DNA of 64,000 nt, taken from positions 62,001 to 126,000 of the forward strand of contig DVMQ01000018.1 in NCBI GenBank assembly GCA_018714895.1, read 5' to 3'. This stretch comes from Coprovicinus avistercoris (lineage in GTDB: Bacteria > Actinomycetota > Coriobacteriia > Coriobacteriales > Atopobiaceae). Position numbers and translations under genes: made by a program. Of this stretch, positions 8,572 to 18,116 are shown in pieces. Numbering within the stretch: the first letter of the stretch is position 1; the number at the start of each line of letters is the position of its first letter. Below the pieces are notes generated by a model. That model saw only the letters and a list, made by a program, of their open reading frames with translations. It did not search any database and had not been told where the DNA came from.

Positions 8572-9180
8572 TTACCGTCCGAGAAGCTCGTCTAAGGTAG
8601 AACCGTATGCTGGAAGAAAATCCTCGAGGAAGTCGGCAACTTCTGGCAACTCAGAGGCCATCTGTTCTACAGCTTGACGCGTAGAAACCTCGGCGGTGCG
8701 AAACTCTGCATTGCCAGCTTGTGCCTCCTCAAGGCACTTTATGAGCGCGGAAAGCTTATCAGCAGCTTTTACCAGACGCAAGAGATACTGGTTATCTTCC
8801 GTGCGCTGCGGATTGAGCAGGGGAGCATATGAGCTGCGTAAATCCTCGGGAAGCGTTGCGAGCAATTGTTCGGCTGCGCTCGACTCTACGTCTTTATAGG
8901 CATCTCGAATCTGACCATTTGCATACTTTACCGGCGTGGGCATATCGCCTGTAAGAGTCTCGGAGGCATCATGGAAAAGTCCAAGCACTGCTGCAGCATT
9001 TGCATCGAGGTTGCGGTTATGCCGTACATTGCCAAGCGTGACAAGAGCATGGGCAATAAGAGCAACCTCAAGTGAATGCTCGGCAAGGTTTTCGGGGCGA
9101 GCATTGCGCATGAGCGCCCAGCGGTCGATATATTTCAAACGCGAGAGAATGGCGAGAAACGTTGAAGTTTGATTGGTCAT
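8572..9180 (-). CDS. yfbR: HD-domain 5'-deoxynucleotidase, YfbR-like
   Basis: The product is 202 residues. It resembles YfbR, which dephosphorylates deoxynucleoside 5'-monophosphates. The HD metal site comprises H35 in AEHS, H70-D71 in LFHDASE, and an aspartate in VKAADKL. The LSRLKYIDRWALMRNARPEN opening and the TGDMPTPVKYANGQI segment are nearly diagnostic for YfbR. It lies directly upstream of trmB in an apparent two-gene operon. The Shine-Dalgarno is modest (GGAG, 11 bases from the ATG). Confidence 0.88.
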   Translation of the reverse strand: MTNQTSTFLAILSRLKYIDRWALMRNARPENLAEHSLEVALIAHALVTLGNVRHNRNLDANAAAVLGLFHDASETLTGDMPTPVKYANGQIRDAYKDVESSAAEQLLATLPEDLRSSYAPLLNPQRTEDNQYLLRLVKAADKLSALIKCLEEAQAGNAEFRTAEVSTRQAVEQMASELPEVADFLEDFLPAYGSTLDELLGR

Positions 9181-9207
9181 TGTAAAAAAGCTCCGTTCAT
9201 GACCGTT

Positions 9208-11436
9208 TTACTGTACGTATGTGGCAAACCGGAGATACTGTACCTTTGCCATATCGTCTATGATTCCGGCTTCTGGACCGCCTTCAAGATCGTACCAAGC
9301 ACCATCGGGGGTTTGATAACCAAAGGGGTTGAGGGCTGGAACCTTGCTGAAATATGTCAGGTTTGCTTTGTCGCGTTCAGTTAAAGGAGCCCCGATAATC
9401 TGTTTGACCGTGGCACCGAGATAATTAAGGCTCATATTAACCTGTGTGTCGTTCTGCTCGTTGCCTGCAATATCGTAGTTAGCCCACATGGCATAGGTTG
9501 TGTGGAACATTCTTTGCTGGTGCATGATCTCGTCGGTATCCCCACCATAAATATTGTGGTTGAACCAGTCGGTTAAAAATGGTTGATGATCACCAAAGAA
9601 TACGAGCACTGTTGGTTCATCCAGCTCCGAAAGCATACTGACGAGATATTGCAAATCCTCATCAGATGCTTGTATGCAGCTCAGATATTCATTCATCTGA
9701 CGATTGCCCTCGTCATCAAGCGCATCGGAGTGGTATGTCGTCAATTTGTCAGCAGAAATGTTGTTTTGGTCATAACCACTGTGGTTTTGCATGGTTACGT
9801 CAAAAATGAACTGGGGCTGATCGCTTTGCTCAAGAACTTCAACTACTTTTTCATAGGTAGCAGCATCGGTAACGCCACTGTGAAGAGTCTCGGCGCCCTC
9901 AAAGCCGGTGATATCTATGAATTGATCAAAACCAAACTGTTCATAGACAGTTTCGCGATTCCAGTTGCTTGCAAGATTGGGGTGAATAGCGGTAGTGGCA
10001 TAGCCAATATCTGAAAAATCTTGCGCCATATTGGGAACACCCTCAAGGTCATACGTGGCATAGGGGTGTTTGCCATAACCAATGAAAGCGCAAGAATTTC
10101 CCGTAAGGAATTCAAATTCGCTGTTGCAGGTGCCGCCACCATTAACAGAGACGGTAAGATTGCCGCGCTGCGCTGTACCGGTAAACCCATATTTAAAGTA
10201 GGTAGGACCTTCGTATCCAGCCCAGAGATTTTCAAAGGTGGAGAGGTCGGCAAACGACTCGTTCATCACCACTACAACATTTGGTTGTATGGATTCAAAC
10301 TGCTCTTCCGCAGCCATGCGGTTTTGATCTTGGCTTGCGATTTCGTCGTAAGCGCTGGCAGCTTCTGCTTCGAGGCGCTCGGCATCTTCTGCACTATAGC
10401 CCTCGGGTTTTTCGATGGGCATAGATTGCATGCCGGAAAGGAAGGTAGGAATAAAGCCTTGCTCGCAATAAGAGAGCAGGAGGCGAGAATTATTCCAGTA
10501 GTCCATAACAATGTCGTAGTCGAGGCGCAGGTTTACCGAGGTGTATCCCTGAACACCGAGCGCGACGATAAGAGCAGATACGGCCAGTCTGCTAAGTACA
10601 CGCATCCAACTTTTTCCGCCACGAAGCACAGGGCGAGCAAATGAGCAGATAAAGAAAGCCAGGGATGCGCAGGCAAGCGCAATCATGCAGTTATTGGTAA
10701 ACACATAGCGATAACCAGTAGAAACAGCCGCCGCGGTGGGCGCCGCTAGAATATCGCCAGGTAGCAGCGCTTGTCCGCGGAATTGTGCGGTGAAGTATTG
10801 CACCATGCCAATAATTGCACAGACAAGTACCAGTGCGGCCATACCGCCGCCGTGTCCTTGACAAAGCGACAGCATGATTACCATGGCTCCAATAAGAACG
10901 GCAGCCTGGATGGCAATAGAAAGTGGGTTGGTGGGGAAGAGCCACTCGCTCCAAGGCAGATCTATTGCCATAAAAGCAAGTGCTGCGGCAACAATAATGA
11001 CGAGAACATCTATGCCGAGCGCACGCAGATTGATAGGCAAAGCCTTTGCTGAAGACTGCTTTGATGAGGAATTCTTAGTGTTGTTGGCAGAACTGTCCTC
11101 GGGTTCTGCTTTGGGTGCATGTGGTAGATGCACATATAGGGTGAGAATTCCACAAACAAGCGTAATAAGACAGACAACCACAAACACAACAGGCGAGGTG
11201 CCGGCTGCCTGCAGAAAACAGCTTACAGTTGCAAGCACAAGGAGGGCGAATTGAGGTGCCACCCATACAAATACTAAGCGAGGAATAGGAGCATTTGCTT
11301 CGCGGTACTTTTTCACGAAATAAAAGCAGCCAACAATGAGTGCGGCAATTGCAAGAAGCGGAATAAGTGCTACTATGCCGGGAAGCGCTGGGCTTGCAGA
11401 TGGAAGACTTGGTTCGATCTTATCTGTGGCGGTCAT
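9208..11436 (-). CDS. LtaS-like lipoteichoic acid synthase / sulfatase-family phosphoglycerol transferase
   Basis: This 742-residue membrane protein has several N-terminal membrane segments (residues ~20-40, 52-75, 82-101, 142-160, 173-190, 200-216, 250-267 and 280-300), then an extracellular sulfatase-fold domain from ~385. The metal and nucleophile pattern of LtaS is present: E393 in VVMNESF, T436 in GGGTCNSEFEFLTG, and the GDH motif in VFFGDHQPF. LtaS enzymes polymerise glycerol-phosphate from phosphatidylglycerol, and related proteins act in other surface glycopolymers. A polar low-complexity cytoplasmic loop lies at residues ~108-133. The ATG has a weak Shine-Dalgarno. It is probably a single-gene unit, and its exact polymer is unknown. 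Confidence 0.85.
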   Translation of the reverse strand: MTATDKIEPSLPSASPALPGIVALIPLLAIAALIVGCFYFVKKYREANAPIPRLVFVWVAPQFALLVLATVSCFLQAAGTSPVVFVVVCLITLVCGILTLYVHLPHAPKAEPEDSSANNTKNSSSKQSSAKALPINLRALGIDVLVIIVAAALAFMAIDLPWSEWLFPTNPLSIAIQAAVLIGAMVIMLSLCQGHGGGMAALVLVCAIIGMVQYFTAQFRGQALLPGDILAAPTAAAVSTGYRYVFTNNCMIALACASLAFFICSFARPVLRGGKSWMRVLSRLAVSALIVALGVQGYTSVNLRLDYDIVMDYWNNSRLLLSYCEQGFIPTFLSGMQSMPIEKPEGYSAEDAERLEAEAASAYDEIASQDQNRMAAEEQFESIQPNVVVVMNESFADLSTFENLWAGYEGPTYFKYGFTGTAQRGNLTVSVNGGGTCNSEFEFLTGNSCAFIGYGKHPYATYDLEGVPNMAQDFSDIGYATTAIHPNLASNWNRETVYEQFGFDQFIDITGFEGAETLHSGVTDAATYEKVVEVLEQSDQPQFIFDVTMQNHSGYDQNNISADKLTTYHSDALDDEGNRQMNEYLSCIQASDEDLQYLVSMLSELDEPTVLVFFGDHQPFLTDWFNHNIYGGDTDEIMHQQRMFHTTYAMWANYDIAGNEQNDTQVNMSLNYLGATVKQIIGAPLTERDKANLTYFSKVPALNPFGYQTPDGAWYDLEGGPEAGIIDDMAKVQYLRFATYVQ

Positions 11437-11734
11437 AATCTTGGAATGCGTCCTTAAATAAAAATCGTGGTGTAATGTTACGGATTGCTCATGTTATGCG
11501 TTCGTAAGTATGACACTGTAGAGCTTTTATCCTACGGATTTGTCGTAAAGCCTAGACCTGCAAAAAGATTCCGCGTTCGTGGTGCGGTAATGCCGTTTGG
11601 CTTTCTATTCTGGTGAAGTGCTTGTGGAGGTCTTAACACTTCAGATGAGGTATCTCGCTGTTTTTGTACATCCTGAGTACCATATCTTTTCAGATAAGAC
11701 GAAGTAGACCTAATAAAGAGCGAAAGGCGGACAC
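11437..11734. other. Intergenic region between divergent ltaS-like gene and ettA
   Basis: These 298 bases should contain the two divergent promoters. I found no convincing RNA gene, leader peptide or terminator. Promoter hexamers are too degenerate to call by eye. Confidence 0.4.
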
Positions 11735-13414
11735 GTGGCCGAGTTCATCTACCAGATGTATCAGGTTCGTAAGACTCACGGCGACAAAGTCATTCTTGAC
11801 GATGTGACCATGGGATTTTACCCGGGAGCAAAGATCGGTGTTGTGGGTCCTAATGGTATGGGTAAGTCTACGCTTTTGCGTGTAATGGCTGGTCTTGAAG
11901 ATATTTCTAATGGCGAAGCGCGTCTGAGCCCGGGTTATACCGTGGGTATTCTTGAGCAAGAGCCTCAGCTTGATGAAGATAAAACGGTGCTTCAAAACAT
12001 TGAGCAGGCATTTGGCGATGTGATTGCCAAAGTTGCACGCTTCAATGAAATTGGTGAGCTGATGGCTGAGCCCGATGCGGACTTTGACGCATTAATGGCA
12101 GAAATGGGCTCTCTTCAGGATGAGATTGATGCTGCTGGCGGTTGGGATCTTGATAGCAAGCTCTCGCAGGCTATGGATGCGCTGCAATGTCCAGATCCTG
12201 ATGCACCGATTTCAGTGCTTTCCGGTGGTGAGCGCAGGCGTGTTGCTTTGTGTCGTCTTTTGCTCGAAGCTCCCGACTTGCTGTTGCTCGACGAGCCGAC
12301 CAACCACCTTGATGCCGAGAGTGTGCTTTGGCTCGAACAATTCCTTCATGACTACCCCGGCGCTGTGTTAGCTGTAACGCATGATCGATACTTCCTTGAT
12401 GATGTTGCAGAGTGGATTTGTGAGGTAGACCGTGGTCGCCTCTATCCCTATGAGGGCAACTACTCCACCTACCTCGAAACCAAGGCAGCTCGTTTAGAGG
12501 CACAGAGCCAGCAAGATGCTAAGCGCGCAAAGAAACTGAAGAGTGAGCTTGCGTGGGTGAGAAGTTCTCCCAAGGCGCGTCAGGCAAAGAACCGTGCGCG
12601 TTTGGAGCGCTATGAGCAAATGTTGTCTGAGGCTAAAGCATCGGCAAAGCCCGACTTTACAGAGATTCATATTCCCGCGGGTCCTCGACTTGGAAACAAA
12701 GTGCTGGTAGCCGAGCATGTGCATAAGGCATTCGGCGATCGCGTTCTTATCGACGACCTTTCCTTTACGCTTCCGCGCAATGGCATTGTTGGCGTCATTG
12801 GTCCTAACGGCGTGGGAAAAACGACTCTTTTCAAGACGATTGTTGGACAAGAATCTCTGACATCAGGCACGCTTGAAGTAGGCGAGACGGTCAAGATCTC
12901 TTATGTCGATCAGCTGCGTGGTGGCATCGACCCCAAAAAGACAGTTTGGGAAGTTGTTTCTGACGGCAACGATTACATCCGTGTTGGCGATGAAGAAATA
13001 CCAAGCCGTGCGTATGTGGCAAGCTTTGGATTTAAAGGAACTGATCAGCAAAAGCCGTCCGGTGTTCTTTCTGGTGGCGAGCGAAATCGACTCAACTTGG
13101 CTTTGACGCTCAAACAGGGCGGTAATCTGCTGCTGCTCGACGAGCCTACAAACGATTTAGATGTTGAGACACTCGAAAGCTTGGAAGAGGCGCTGGAGGC
13201 TTTTCCGGGTTGCTCGGTGGTGGTAAGCCATGACCGCTGGTTCCTCGATCGTGTAGCCACCCATATCCTTGCATGGGAAGGTACTGACGAAGAGCCGGGC
13301 CGCTGGCACTGGTTTGAAGGCAATTTTGAAGCCTACCAGGCCGATCGTGTTGCACGTTTGGGTGCTGAGGCTGCTCGTCCGCATCGCCTGCATCGCAAGC
13401 TTACGCGCGACTAA
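11735..13414 (+). CDS. ettA: Energy-dependent translational throttle protein EttA (ABC-F)
   Basis: This 559-residue soluble ABC-F protein has two ATPase domains and no membrane segments. The first Walker A is at residues 38-46 (GPNGMGKST), followed by LSGGERRR and LLDEPTNHLD. The second half has GPNGVGKTT, LSGGERNRLNLAL and LLDEPTNDLD. Between them lies the charged linker with SPKARQAKNRARLERYE, typical of EttA. The family binds the ribosomal E site and couples translation to ATP/ADP ratio. The start is a GTG with AAAGGCGG upstream. It is followed after 37 bases by pth2, so two translation-related genes are likely co-transcribed. Confidence 0.93.
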   Translation: MAEFIYQMYQVRKTHGDKVILDDVTMGFYPGAKIGVVGPNGMGKSTLLRVMAGLEDISNGEARLSPGYTVGILEQEPQLDEDKTVLQNIEQAFGDVIAKVARFNEIGELMAEPDADFDALMAEMGSLQDEIDAAGGWDLDSKLSQAMDALQCPDPDAPISVLSGGERRRVALCRLLLEAPDLLLLDEPTNHLDAESVLWLEQFLHDYPGAVLAVTHDRYFLDDVAEWICEVDRGRLYPYEGNYSTYLETKAARLEAQSQQDAKRAKKLKSELAWVRSSPKARQAKNRARLERYEQMLSEAKASAKPDFTEIHIPAGPRLGNKVLVAEHVHKAFGDRVLIDDLSFTLPRNGIVGVIGPNGVGKTTLFKTIVGQESLTSGTLEVGETVKISYVDQLRGGIDPKKTVWEVVSDGNDYIRVGDEEIPSRAYVASFGFKGTDQQKPSGVLSGGERNRLNLALTLKQGGNLLLLDEPTNDLDVETLESLEEALEAFPGCSVVVSHDRWFLDRVATHILAWEGTDEEPGRWHWFEGNFEAYQADRVARLGAEAARPHRLHRKLTRD

Positions 13415-13451
13415 GAAGCACATACACCTCATTAAGCAAGGGAGCTAAGAA

Positions 13452-13880
13452 GTGGCCTACAAGGCAAAGCAAATGATCGTTATGCGCCGTGATCTTAAGA
13501 TGCGAAAAGGAAAAATTGCTGCTCAGGCGGGTCATGCCTGTGTTGAAGCAACACTGACCGCGCTCGTTCGCGAAAATCGACTCACACAGGTGCGTGCAAC
13601 TGAGGATGGTTGGGTGTACTTAGAGGATGAAGGCACAGAGCCATCGCCACTCTCTGCATGGTTTGAAGCGGGTGTGGCTAAGGTCTGTGTGTATGTTGAT
13701 TCAGAAGAAGCACTTCTCGACCTCGCCGAACAAGGCCGAGAAAAAGGGTTTGCATACTCCCTTATTCGTGATGCAGGCCTCACTGAGTTTCATGGAGAGC
13801 CTACCTACACCTGTTTAGCATTCGAACCGCTTTTTCCAGAGCAAATAGATCCTCTTACAGGCGAACTGCCACTCTATTAA
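13452..13880 (+). CDS. Peptidyl-tRNA hydrolase, PTH2 (archaeal/eukaryotic) type
   Basis: The product is 142 residues. It has the PTH2 signature near the N-terminus, KMRKGKIAAQAGHACVEA, with the conserved K, G-K-x-A-A-Q and H-A. The family releases peptides from prematurely dropped peptidyl-tRNAs and is unrelated in fold to bacterial Pth1. The GTG start at 13452 follows AAGGGAG. It sits just behind ettA and is followed by a strong terminator. A separate Pth1 is encoded at 34146-34766, so this genome has both types. A variable insert lies at about residues 50-66. Confidence 0.88.
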   Translation: MAYKAKQMIVMRRDLKMRKGKIAAQAGHACVEATLTALVRENRLTQVRATEDGWVYLEDEGTEPSPLSAWFEAGVAKVCVYVDSEEALLDLAEQGREKGFAYSLIRDAGLTEFHGEPTYTCLAFEPLFPEQIDPLTGELPLY

Positions 13881-13904
13881 AAACCTCAATAAACCTTGCT
13901 ACGA

Positions 13905-13937
13905 AAAACACCCCTCACATGCTTGTGAGGGGTGTTT
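13905..13937. terminator. Bidirectional terminator between pth2 and the pyrophosphatase gene
   Basis: AACACCCCTCACA pairs perfectly with TGTGAGGGGTGTT around a four-base loop. A runs precede it and T runs follow it, so it can terminate the ettA-pth2 transcript and the convergent pyrophosphatase transcript. Confidence 0.88.
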
Positions 13938-13975
13938 TCACATGCATTGTGTTGTAAATCTTCTCGTGAGAAGAA

Positions 13976-15640
13976 CTACTCCTCCTCAGAGAAGCTCTGA
14001 AGCGTAGACATAAGCGGCGGTGTTACCTGCTTCTTACGGCTTACAACGCCCTCGAGTACGGCGATGCCATTTTCTGGCTGTACGCCAAAGGCATGCTCGA
14101 TAACCTCCTCGGCGTTATCACCCCAGTAGAGAAGGTCGGAGGTCTGCGTCTTAACATCGGTAAACAGATAGAAGACGAGCGGAATTTCATTGGCGGCAGC
14201 ACCTTCGCTGAGGTAGGGGCCAACGAGCTTCTCGGCTGCGCGGCGGCTATTCTCCGTCATGAAGCTGCCCTGTCCGACACCAAATCGAACATTGCCACGG
14301 GAGAATACCTTGAAGTCGGAGTTAAAGACTTCCTCTGCGGTGCGGCCGGTCAAATCTGCGCCAGCATCAAACATAGCGTCGGCATAGGTCTCAATATCCT
14401 CGCCGCAAATCTCAGCGAGTGCCTTGCCAGCGCGGACATCGCGTGGCGTGCAGGTGGGGGAGCGGAAGCACAGCGTGTCGGAAAGAATTGCCGACATCAT
14501 AAGGCCGGCGATGTTAGCGGGAATCTCAACGTCGTTCTCTTTGAAAATGCTGTAAATGATGGTGCAGGTGCATCCAACTGGCTCATTGCGGAAGACAACT
14601 GGTCCATCGGTTTCGATAGAACCAATGCGGTGGTGGTCAACAATCTCCATGATCTCTGCCTGCTCAAGACCGTCAACCGCTTGACTGCGCTCGTTGTGGT
14701 CTACGAGGATGACGTGCTTGCGTCTGACATCAATCATGTTTGCCGAGCTTACGACACCACAGTACAGGCCATTCTCATCGGTAACAGGGAATACACGATG
14801 CTGCGTAGCTGCCATGGACTTCTGTGCATCGTCAATAGAGGTGTTAACAGAGAAGCGCAAGATTTTATCGCTAGGAAGCATCTTTGCGCGTACCGGAATC
14901 GACATGGTAACCAAGCGAGCCGCTGCATAGGTGTCGTATGGGGTTGCGATAATGGCGCAGCCATTGCGCTCGGCGGAAGCAACGACACGCGGAGAGACGT
15001 GTGCATCGCAGCAAATGATGAGGCACTGAGCACCGCAATCCACGGCAAACTGCTGTGTTTCGTAGCGGTTGGTGCAGAGAACGATATCGCCCTCTTCGAC
15101 CATGTCCTCCATCATTTCAGGGGTGGTGCCAACGCACATTTTGCCGCTTGTAATAACCTGCTCAGGATCGCCAAGCACCATGGTGGCATCGAGCGTAGAA
15201 AGGATGTTCTCGTATCTGGTTCGTGAGGTGGCTAAAACCTCAGTATCGAGAATATCCATGTTGGCATTGGCAATATCGCGTACAGCAATAAGGCCCTTGA
15301 GGTCGCGCCTGTCATCAACAATACAAAGCGTTCCAGCCTTTTCGTCACGCATAAGATTCCAGGCAGTGAACAAGCTTGTCTCAGCATCAATGCCGGGAAG
15401 GGGGGTGATTTTAATGTCTTTAATCTGCGGGGTAACCGTGGTGATAAGGGGTGGCTCTTCGAAGCCAAAGTGCTTGAGTACAAAAGCGGTCTCACGGTTG
15501 ATTGCACCGGCGCGGCGTGCTTCGTAAATGGGCTCGCTAATCTGATTTTTGAGATAAGCGTATGAGATAGCAGAGCAAATACTATCGGTGTCAGGATGCA
15601 GATGACCAATTACATTAACTTTGCGAATAGCCTCGGCCAT
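13976..15640 (-). CDS. ppaC: Manganese-dependent inorganic pyrophosphatase with CBS and DRTGG regulatory domains
   Basis: The product is 554 residues, much longer than the ~310 residues of a simple family II PPase. DHH-family metal motifs are present: GHLHPDTDS at residues 12-20, VDHNE and DHHRIG. A regulatory insert of about 250 residues between the first and second motif contains CBS, DRTGG and CBS segments. In characterised CBS-PPases these bind AMP, ADP or diadenosine polyphosphates to tune activity. The C-terminal DHHA2 domain completes the fold. I chose the ATG at 15638-15640, behind AGGAG, over a longer reading to 15697. It is a single-gene unit on the minus strand. Confidence 0.9.
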   Translation of the reverse strand: MAEAIRKVNVIGHLHPDTDSICSAISYAYLKNQISEPIYEARRAGAINRETAFVLKHFGFEEPPLITTVTPQIKDIKITPLPGIDAETSLFTAWNLMRDEKAGTLCIVDDRRDLKGLIAVRDIANANMDILDTEVLATSRTRYENILSTLDATMVLGDPEQVITSGKMCVGTTPEMMEDMVEEGDIVLCTNRYETQQFAVDCGAQCLIICCDAHVSPRVVASAERNGCAIIATPYDTYAAARLVTMSIPVRAKMLPSDKILRFSVNTSIDDAQKSMAATQHRVFPVTDENGLYCGVVSSANMIDVRRKHVILVDHNERSQAVDGLEQAEIMEIVDHHRIGSIETDGPVVFRNEPVGCTCTIIYSIFKENDVEIPANIAGLMMSAILSDTLCFRSPTCTPRDVRAGKALAEICGEDIETYADAMFDAGADLTGRTAEEVFNSDFKVFSRGNVRFGVGQGSFMTENSRRAAEKLVGPYLSEGAAANEIPLVFYLFTDVKTQTSDLLYWGDNAEEVIEHAFGVQPENGIAVLEGVVSRKKQVTPPLMSTLQSFSEEE

Positions 15641-15867
15641 AGAAACTCCTTGATGCGTTGTGAGGACATACGTCGTTACGTACATATTGCTTCTCATTTT
15701 GCCACGTACTGGCGTGATTTTTCATTCCACTTACAAACCACCACCGAATTCCCGCTTCCGTCTACCGTCTGCCGCGTTCGTTGTGCGTTGCGCTATCAAT
15801 TTGACGTCATTTTGCGGCGCACGTCCTACTATGACTGACGGGATGTTGATTGAAGGGAGCGCAGTTT

Positions 15868-16830
15868 ATGCATACCGGTGATTTGAGAACAAGAAAAGCC
15901 GTCATCATTGGTGCGGGTCGCGTGGGATCTCATGCAGCATTGTGTCTCATGTTTCAACACTTGGTAAATGAGATTGTTTTTCTTGATGTAAATAAAGAGG
16001 CTGCATACGCACAAGCACTTGATTTGGATGACCTGGCATCGTCGTTGGGCGATTCATTCCGTATTCGTGTGGGTGATTACTCAGATTGTGCTGATGCACA
16101 TTTTGTAATTCTTACAGCGGGACGCTCTCGTCATCCAGGTGAGACGCGTCTGCAAATGCTTGATGGCACCATTAAAGTTCTTAAGAATATCGTTGGTCCT
16201 ATCCGTGAGTCGGGCTTCCACGGAATTCTGATTAGCGTGTCAAACCCCGCAGACATTGTGACGGAATACTTGTATCGCAGCCTGAATTTGCCGCGTGGTC
16301 AGATTTTTGGTACTGGTACGGCGCTTGATTCTGCTCGTTTAAGACGCGTGCTCTCTGAAATACTTGAAGTGAACAGTCGTCAGATACAGGCATTTTGTAT
16401 GGGCGAGCATGGTGACTCCATGTTCGTGCCAACATCACGTATTGCGGTGGAAGGCATGGCGTTACGTGAGTATCTTTCACTCAGACCAGACATTGTCGGA
16501 CGCGTAGACTACGACGAAGTCATGAAACGCGTACGTGAGAGTGGTTCGACCATTGTGAGTGGTAAGGGATGCACTGAGTTTGGTATTGGCTCAGTTATCG
16601 CCACGCTTGTAACGGCTGTTCTTCATGATGAGAAGCGCGTTATTCCGCTTTCGGTACACCTTGATGGTGAATACGGCGAGTCTGGCATTTCAGTTGGTGT
16701 TCCCTGCGTTATTGGCGATGATGGCGTAGAGTCAGTTCTTGAAATTGATTTGTCTTATGAGGAGCGTAAGGCTATGCGTTCCTCGTGCGCTATTATCCGT
16801 GAGAATCTTGCTCATGCACTGGGGGAGTAA
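15868..16830 (+). CDS. L-lactate/malate dehydrogenase family enzyme with Arg at the specificity position
   Basis: The product is 320 residues. It has the NAD-binding GAGRVG at 15-20, catalytic H181 in GEHGDS, substrate-carboxylate R157 in LDSAR, and R94 in PGETR. These and KGCTEFGIG match L-lactate dehydrogenases. The residue that discriminates pyruvate from oxaloacetate (Gln102 in Bacillus LDH, Arg in malate dehydrogenases) is Arg88 here, in AGRSRHPGETR. The natural substrate may therefore carry a second carboxylate. The ATG at 15868 follows GAAGGGAG. It is followed after 41 bases by the Fe-alcohol dehydrogenase, likely in one operon. Automated pipelines would probably call it L-lactate dehydrogenase. 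Confidence 0.8.
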   Translation: MHTGDLRTRKAVIIGAGRVGSHAALCLMFQHLVNEIVFLDVNKEAAYAQALDLDDLASSLGDSFRIRVGDYSDCADAHFVILTAGRSRHPGETRLQMLDGTIKVLKNIVGPIRESGFHGILISVSNPADIVTEYLYRSLNLPRGQIFGTGTALDSARLRRVLSEILEVNSRQIQAFCMGEHGDSMFVPTSRIAVEGMALREYLSLRPDIVGRVDYDEVMKRVRESGSTIVSGKGCTEFGIGSVIATLVTAVLHDEKRVIPLSVHLDGEYGESGISVGVPCVIGDDGVESVLEIDLSYEERKAMRSSCAIIRENLAHALGE

Positions 16831-16871
16831 AACACCGAACAGCTCGTTAGCATCATGAAGAAAGGGAACCT

Positions 16872-18107
16872 ATGAATAACTTTTCTTTCAATTGTCCAAC
16901 AAAGTTTGTATTTGGGCGCGGTACGACCGATCAGACAGGCGCTCAGTTAGCAGCGTTGGGACATCGCCATGCACTTGTTGTATATGGCCAAGGTTCCGTT
17001 GTCCGTACAGGTACGCTGGCGCGCGTGTTGGCTTCGTTGGATGAAGCTGGCGTGAGCTATGTTGAGCTCTCCGGAGCTCGCCCTAATCCTGAGATAGAGC
17101 TTGTTCGCAAAGGTGTGGAACTTGCCCGCAACGAGAAGGTTGATGTTATTCTGGGCGTTGGTGGCGGTTCTACGATTGATACCGCTAAAGCTATTTCGCT
17201 TGGTGTTCCTTATGCGGGGGATACCTGGGATTTATTTAGTCGTGCAGCACAGCCAATTGCAGAGGGCAAGCCTCCTGTTGCCTGTGTGCTGACAATTCCG
17301 GCGGCTGGCTCCGAGGCATCTGATTCCTGCGTTATTACCAATGATGAGAAGTGCCTGAAAAAGGGACTTTCTACGGACCTGAATCGTCCTGAGCTGGCCA
17401 TTATGGATCCTGAGCTCACCTTTACACTTCCGCCTTATCAAACGGCTGCAGGCGTTACCGACATGTGCGCTCACATTATGGAGCGCTATTTCTCCGGCGC
17501 CGATGCTGTTCCTGTTACCGATGGTATTGCCTGTTCATTGCTGCGCACGCTGATTGCTGAAGCTCCTCGCGCGCTTGCGAATCCTGAGGACTACGACGCG
17601 CGTGCCAATATCATGTGGGTAGGCATGCTTGCTCACAACGGCATTGCTGGTGTTGGGCGCAATTTGGTGCCAACCTCGCGCGCTGGTGGATGGGAGAGCC
17701 ACGGTCTGGAACACGAACTCTCAGCCCATGATCCAAAGATCGCTCATGGTGCTGGTCTTGCGGTTATTTTCCCAGCTTGGATGCGCTATGTGTGGCGTGA
17801 GAATCCAGAAAGATTCCTGGCGTTTGGCCGCGATGTCTTTGATATTGAGCCGGTCAATCCGGAAGAGGATGGCGTAGATATTACTGCTGAGCAAGCGGTT
17901 GCCGATGCGGTTGAAGCGACCATCGATGCACTGCAAGAGTTCTTTGTATCAATGGGTATGCCTTCGACGCTGGGCGAGCTTGGCATTACTGAGGCTGATA
18001 TTGACGCTTTAATTCAGACACTTGAGCAGAACAAAGGGGCTGAATTCGGAGAGTTTAAGCGTCTAACCATGGAGGACGCTCGCAACATTTATATGTCGGC
18101 GCTGTAA
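16872..18107 (+). CDS. Iron-containing alcohol dehydrogenase (butanol dehydrogenase / YqhD-like)
   Basis: This 411-residue group III alcohol dehydrogenase opens with NFSFNCPTKFVFGRG. It has the GGGSTIDTAKAI nucleotide loop and metal-ligand segments with D-x3-H (TDMCAHIMERYF) and two further His (ESHGLEHELSAHDPKIAHG). The family reduces aldehydes to alcohols with NAD(P)H. The G-G-G-S pattern and overall fit point to the BdhA/YqhD branch. It lies between the LDH-family gene and a PTS IIC gene, only 9 bases ahead of the latter. This suggests a role in disposing of aldehydes such as lactaldehyde or glycolaldehyde from sugar breakdown, which is inference. Confidence 0.88.
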   Translation: MNNFSFNCPTKFVFGRGTTDQTGAQLAALGHRHALVVYGQGSVVRTGTLARVLASLDEAGVSYVELSGARPNPEIELVRKGVELARNEKVDVILGVGGGSTIDTAKAISLGVPYAGDTWDLFSRAAQPIAEGKPPVACVLTIPAAGSEASDSCVITNDEKCLKKGLSTDLNRPELAIMDPELTFTLPPYQTAAGVTDMCAHIMERYFSGADAVPVTDGIACSLLRTLIAEAPRALANPEDYDARANIMWVGMLAHNGIAGVGRNLVPTSRAGGWESHGLEHELSAHDPKIAHGAGLAVIFPAWMRYVWRENPERFLAFGRDVFDIEPVNPEEDGVDITAEQAVADAVEATIDALQEFFVSMGMPSTLGELGITEADIDALIQTLEQNKGAEFGEFKRLTMEDARNIYMSAL

Positions 18108-18116
18108 GGGGACAAC

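Noticed and set aside
14093..15226. 377-codon plus-strand ORF
   Set aside because: It lies wholly antisense to the pyrophosphatase gene, whose motifs are clear, and it has no recognisable domain.
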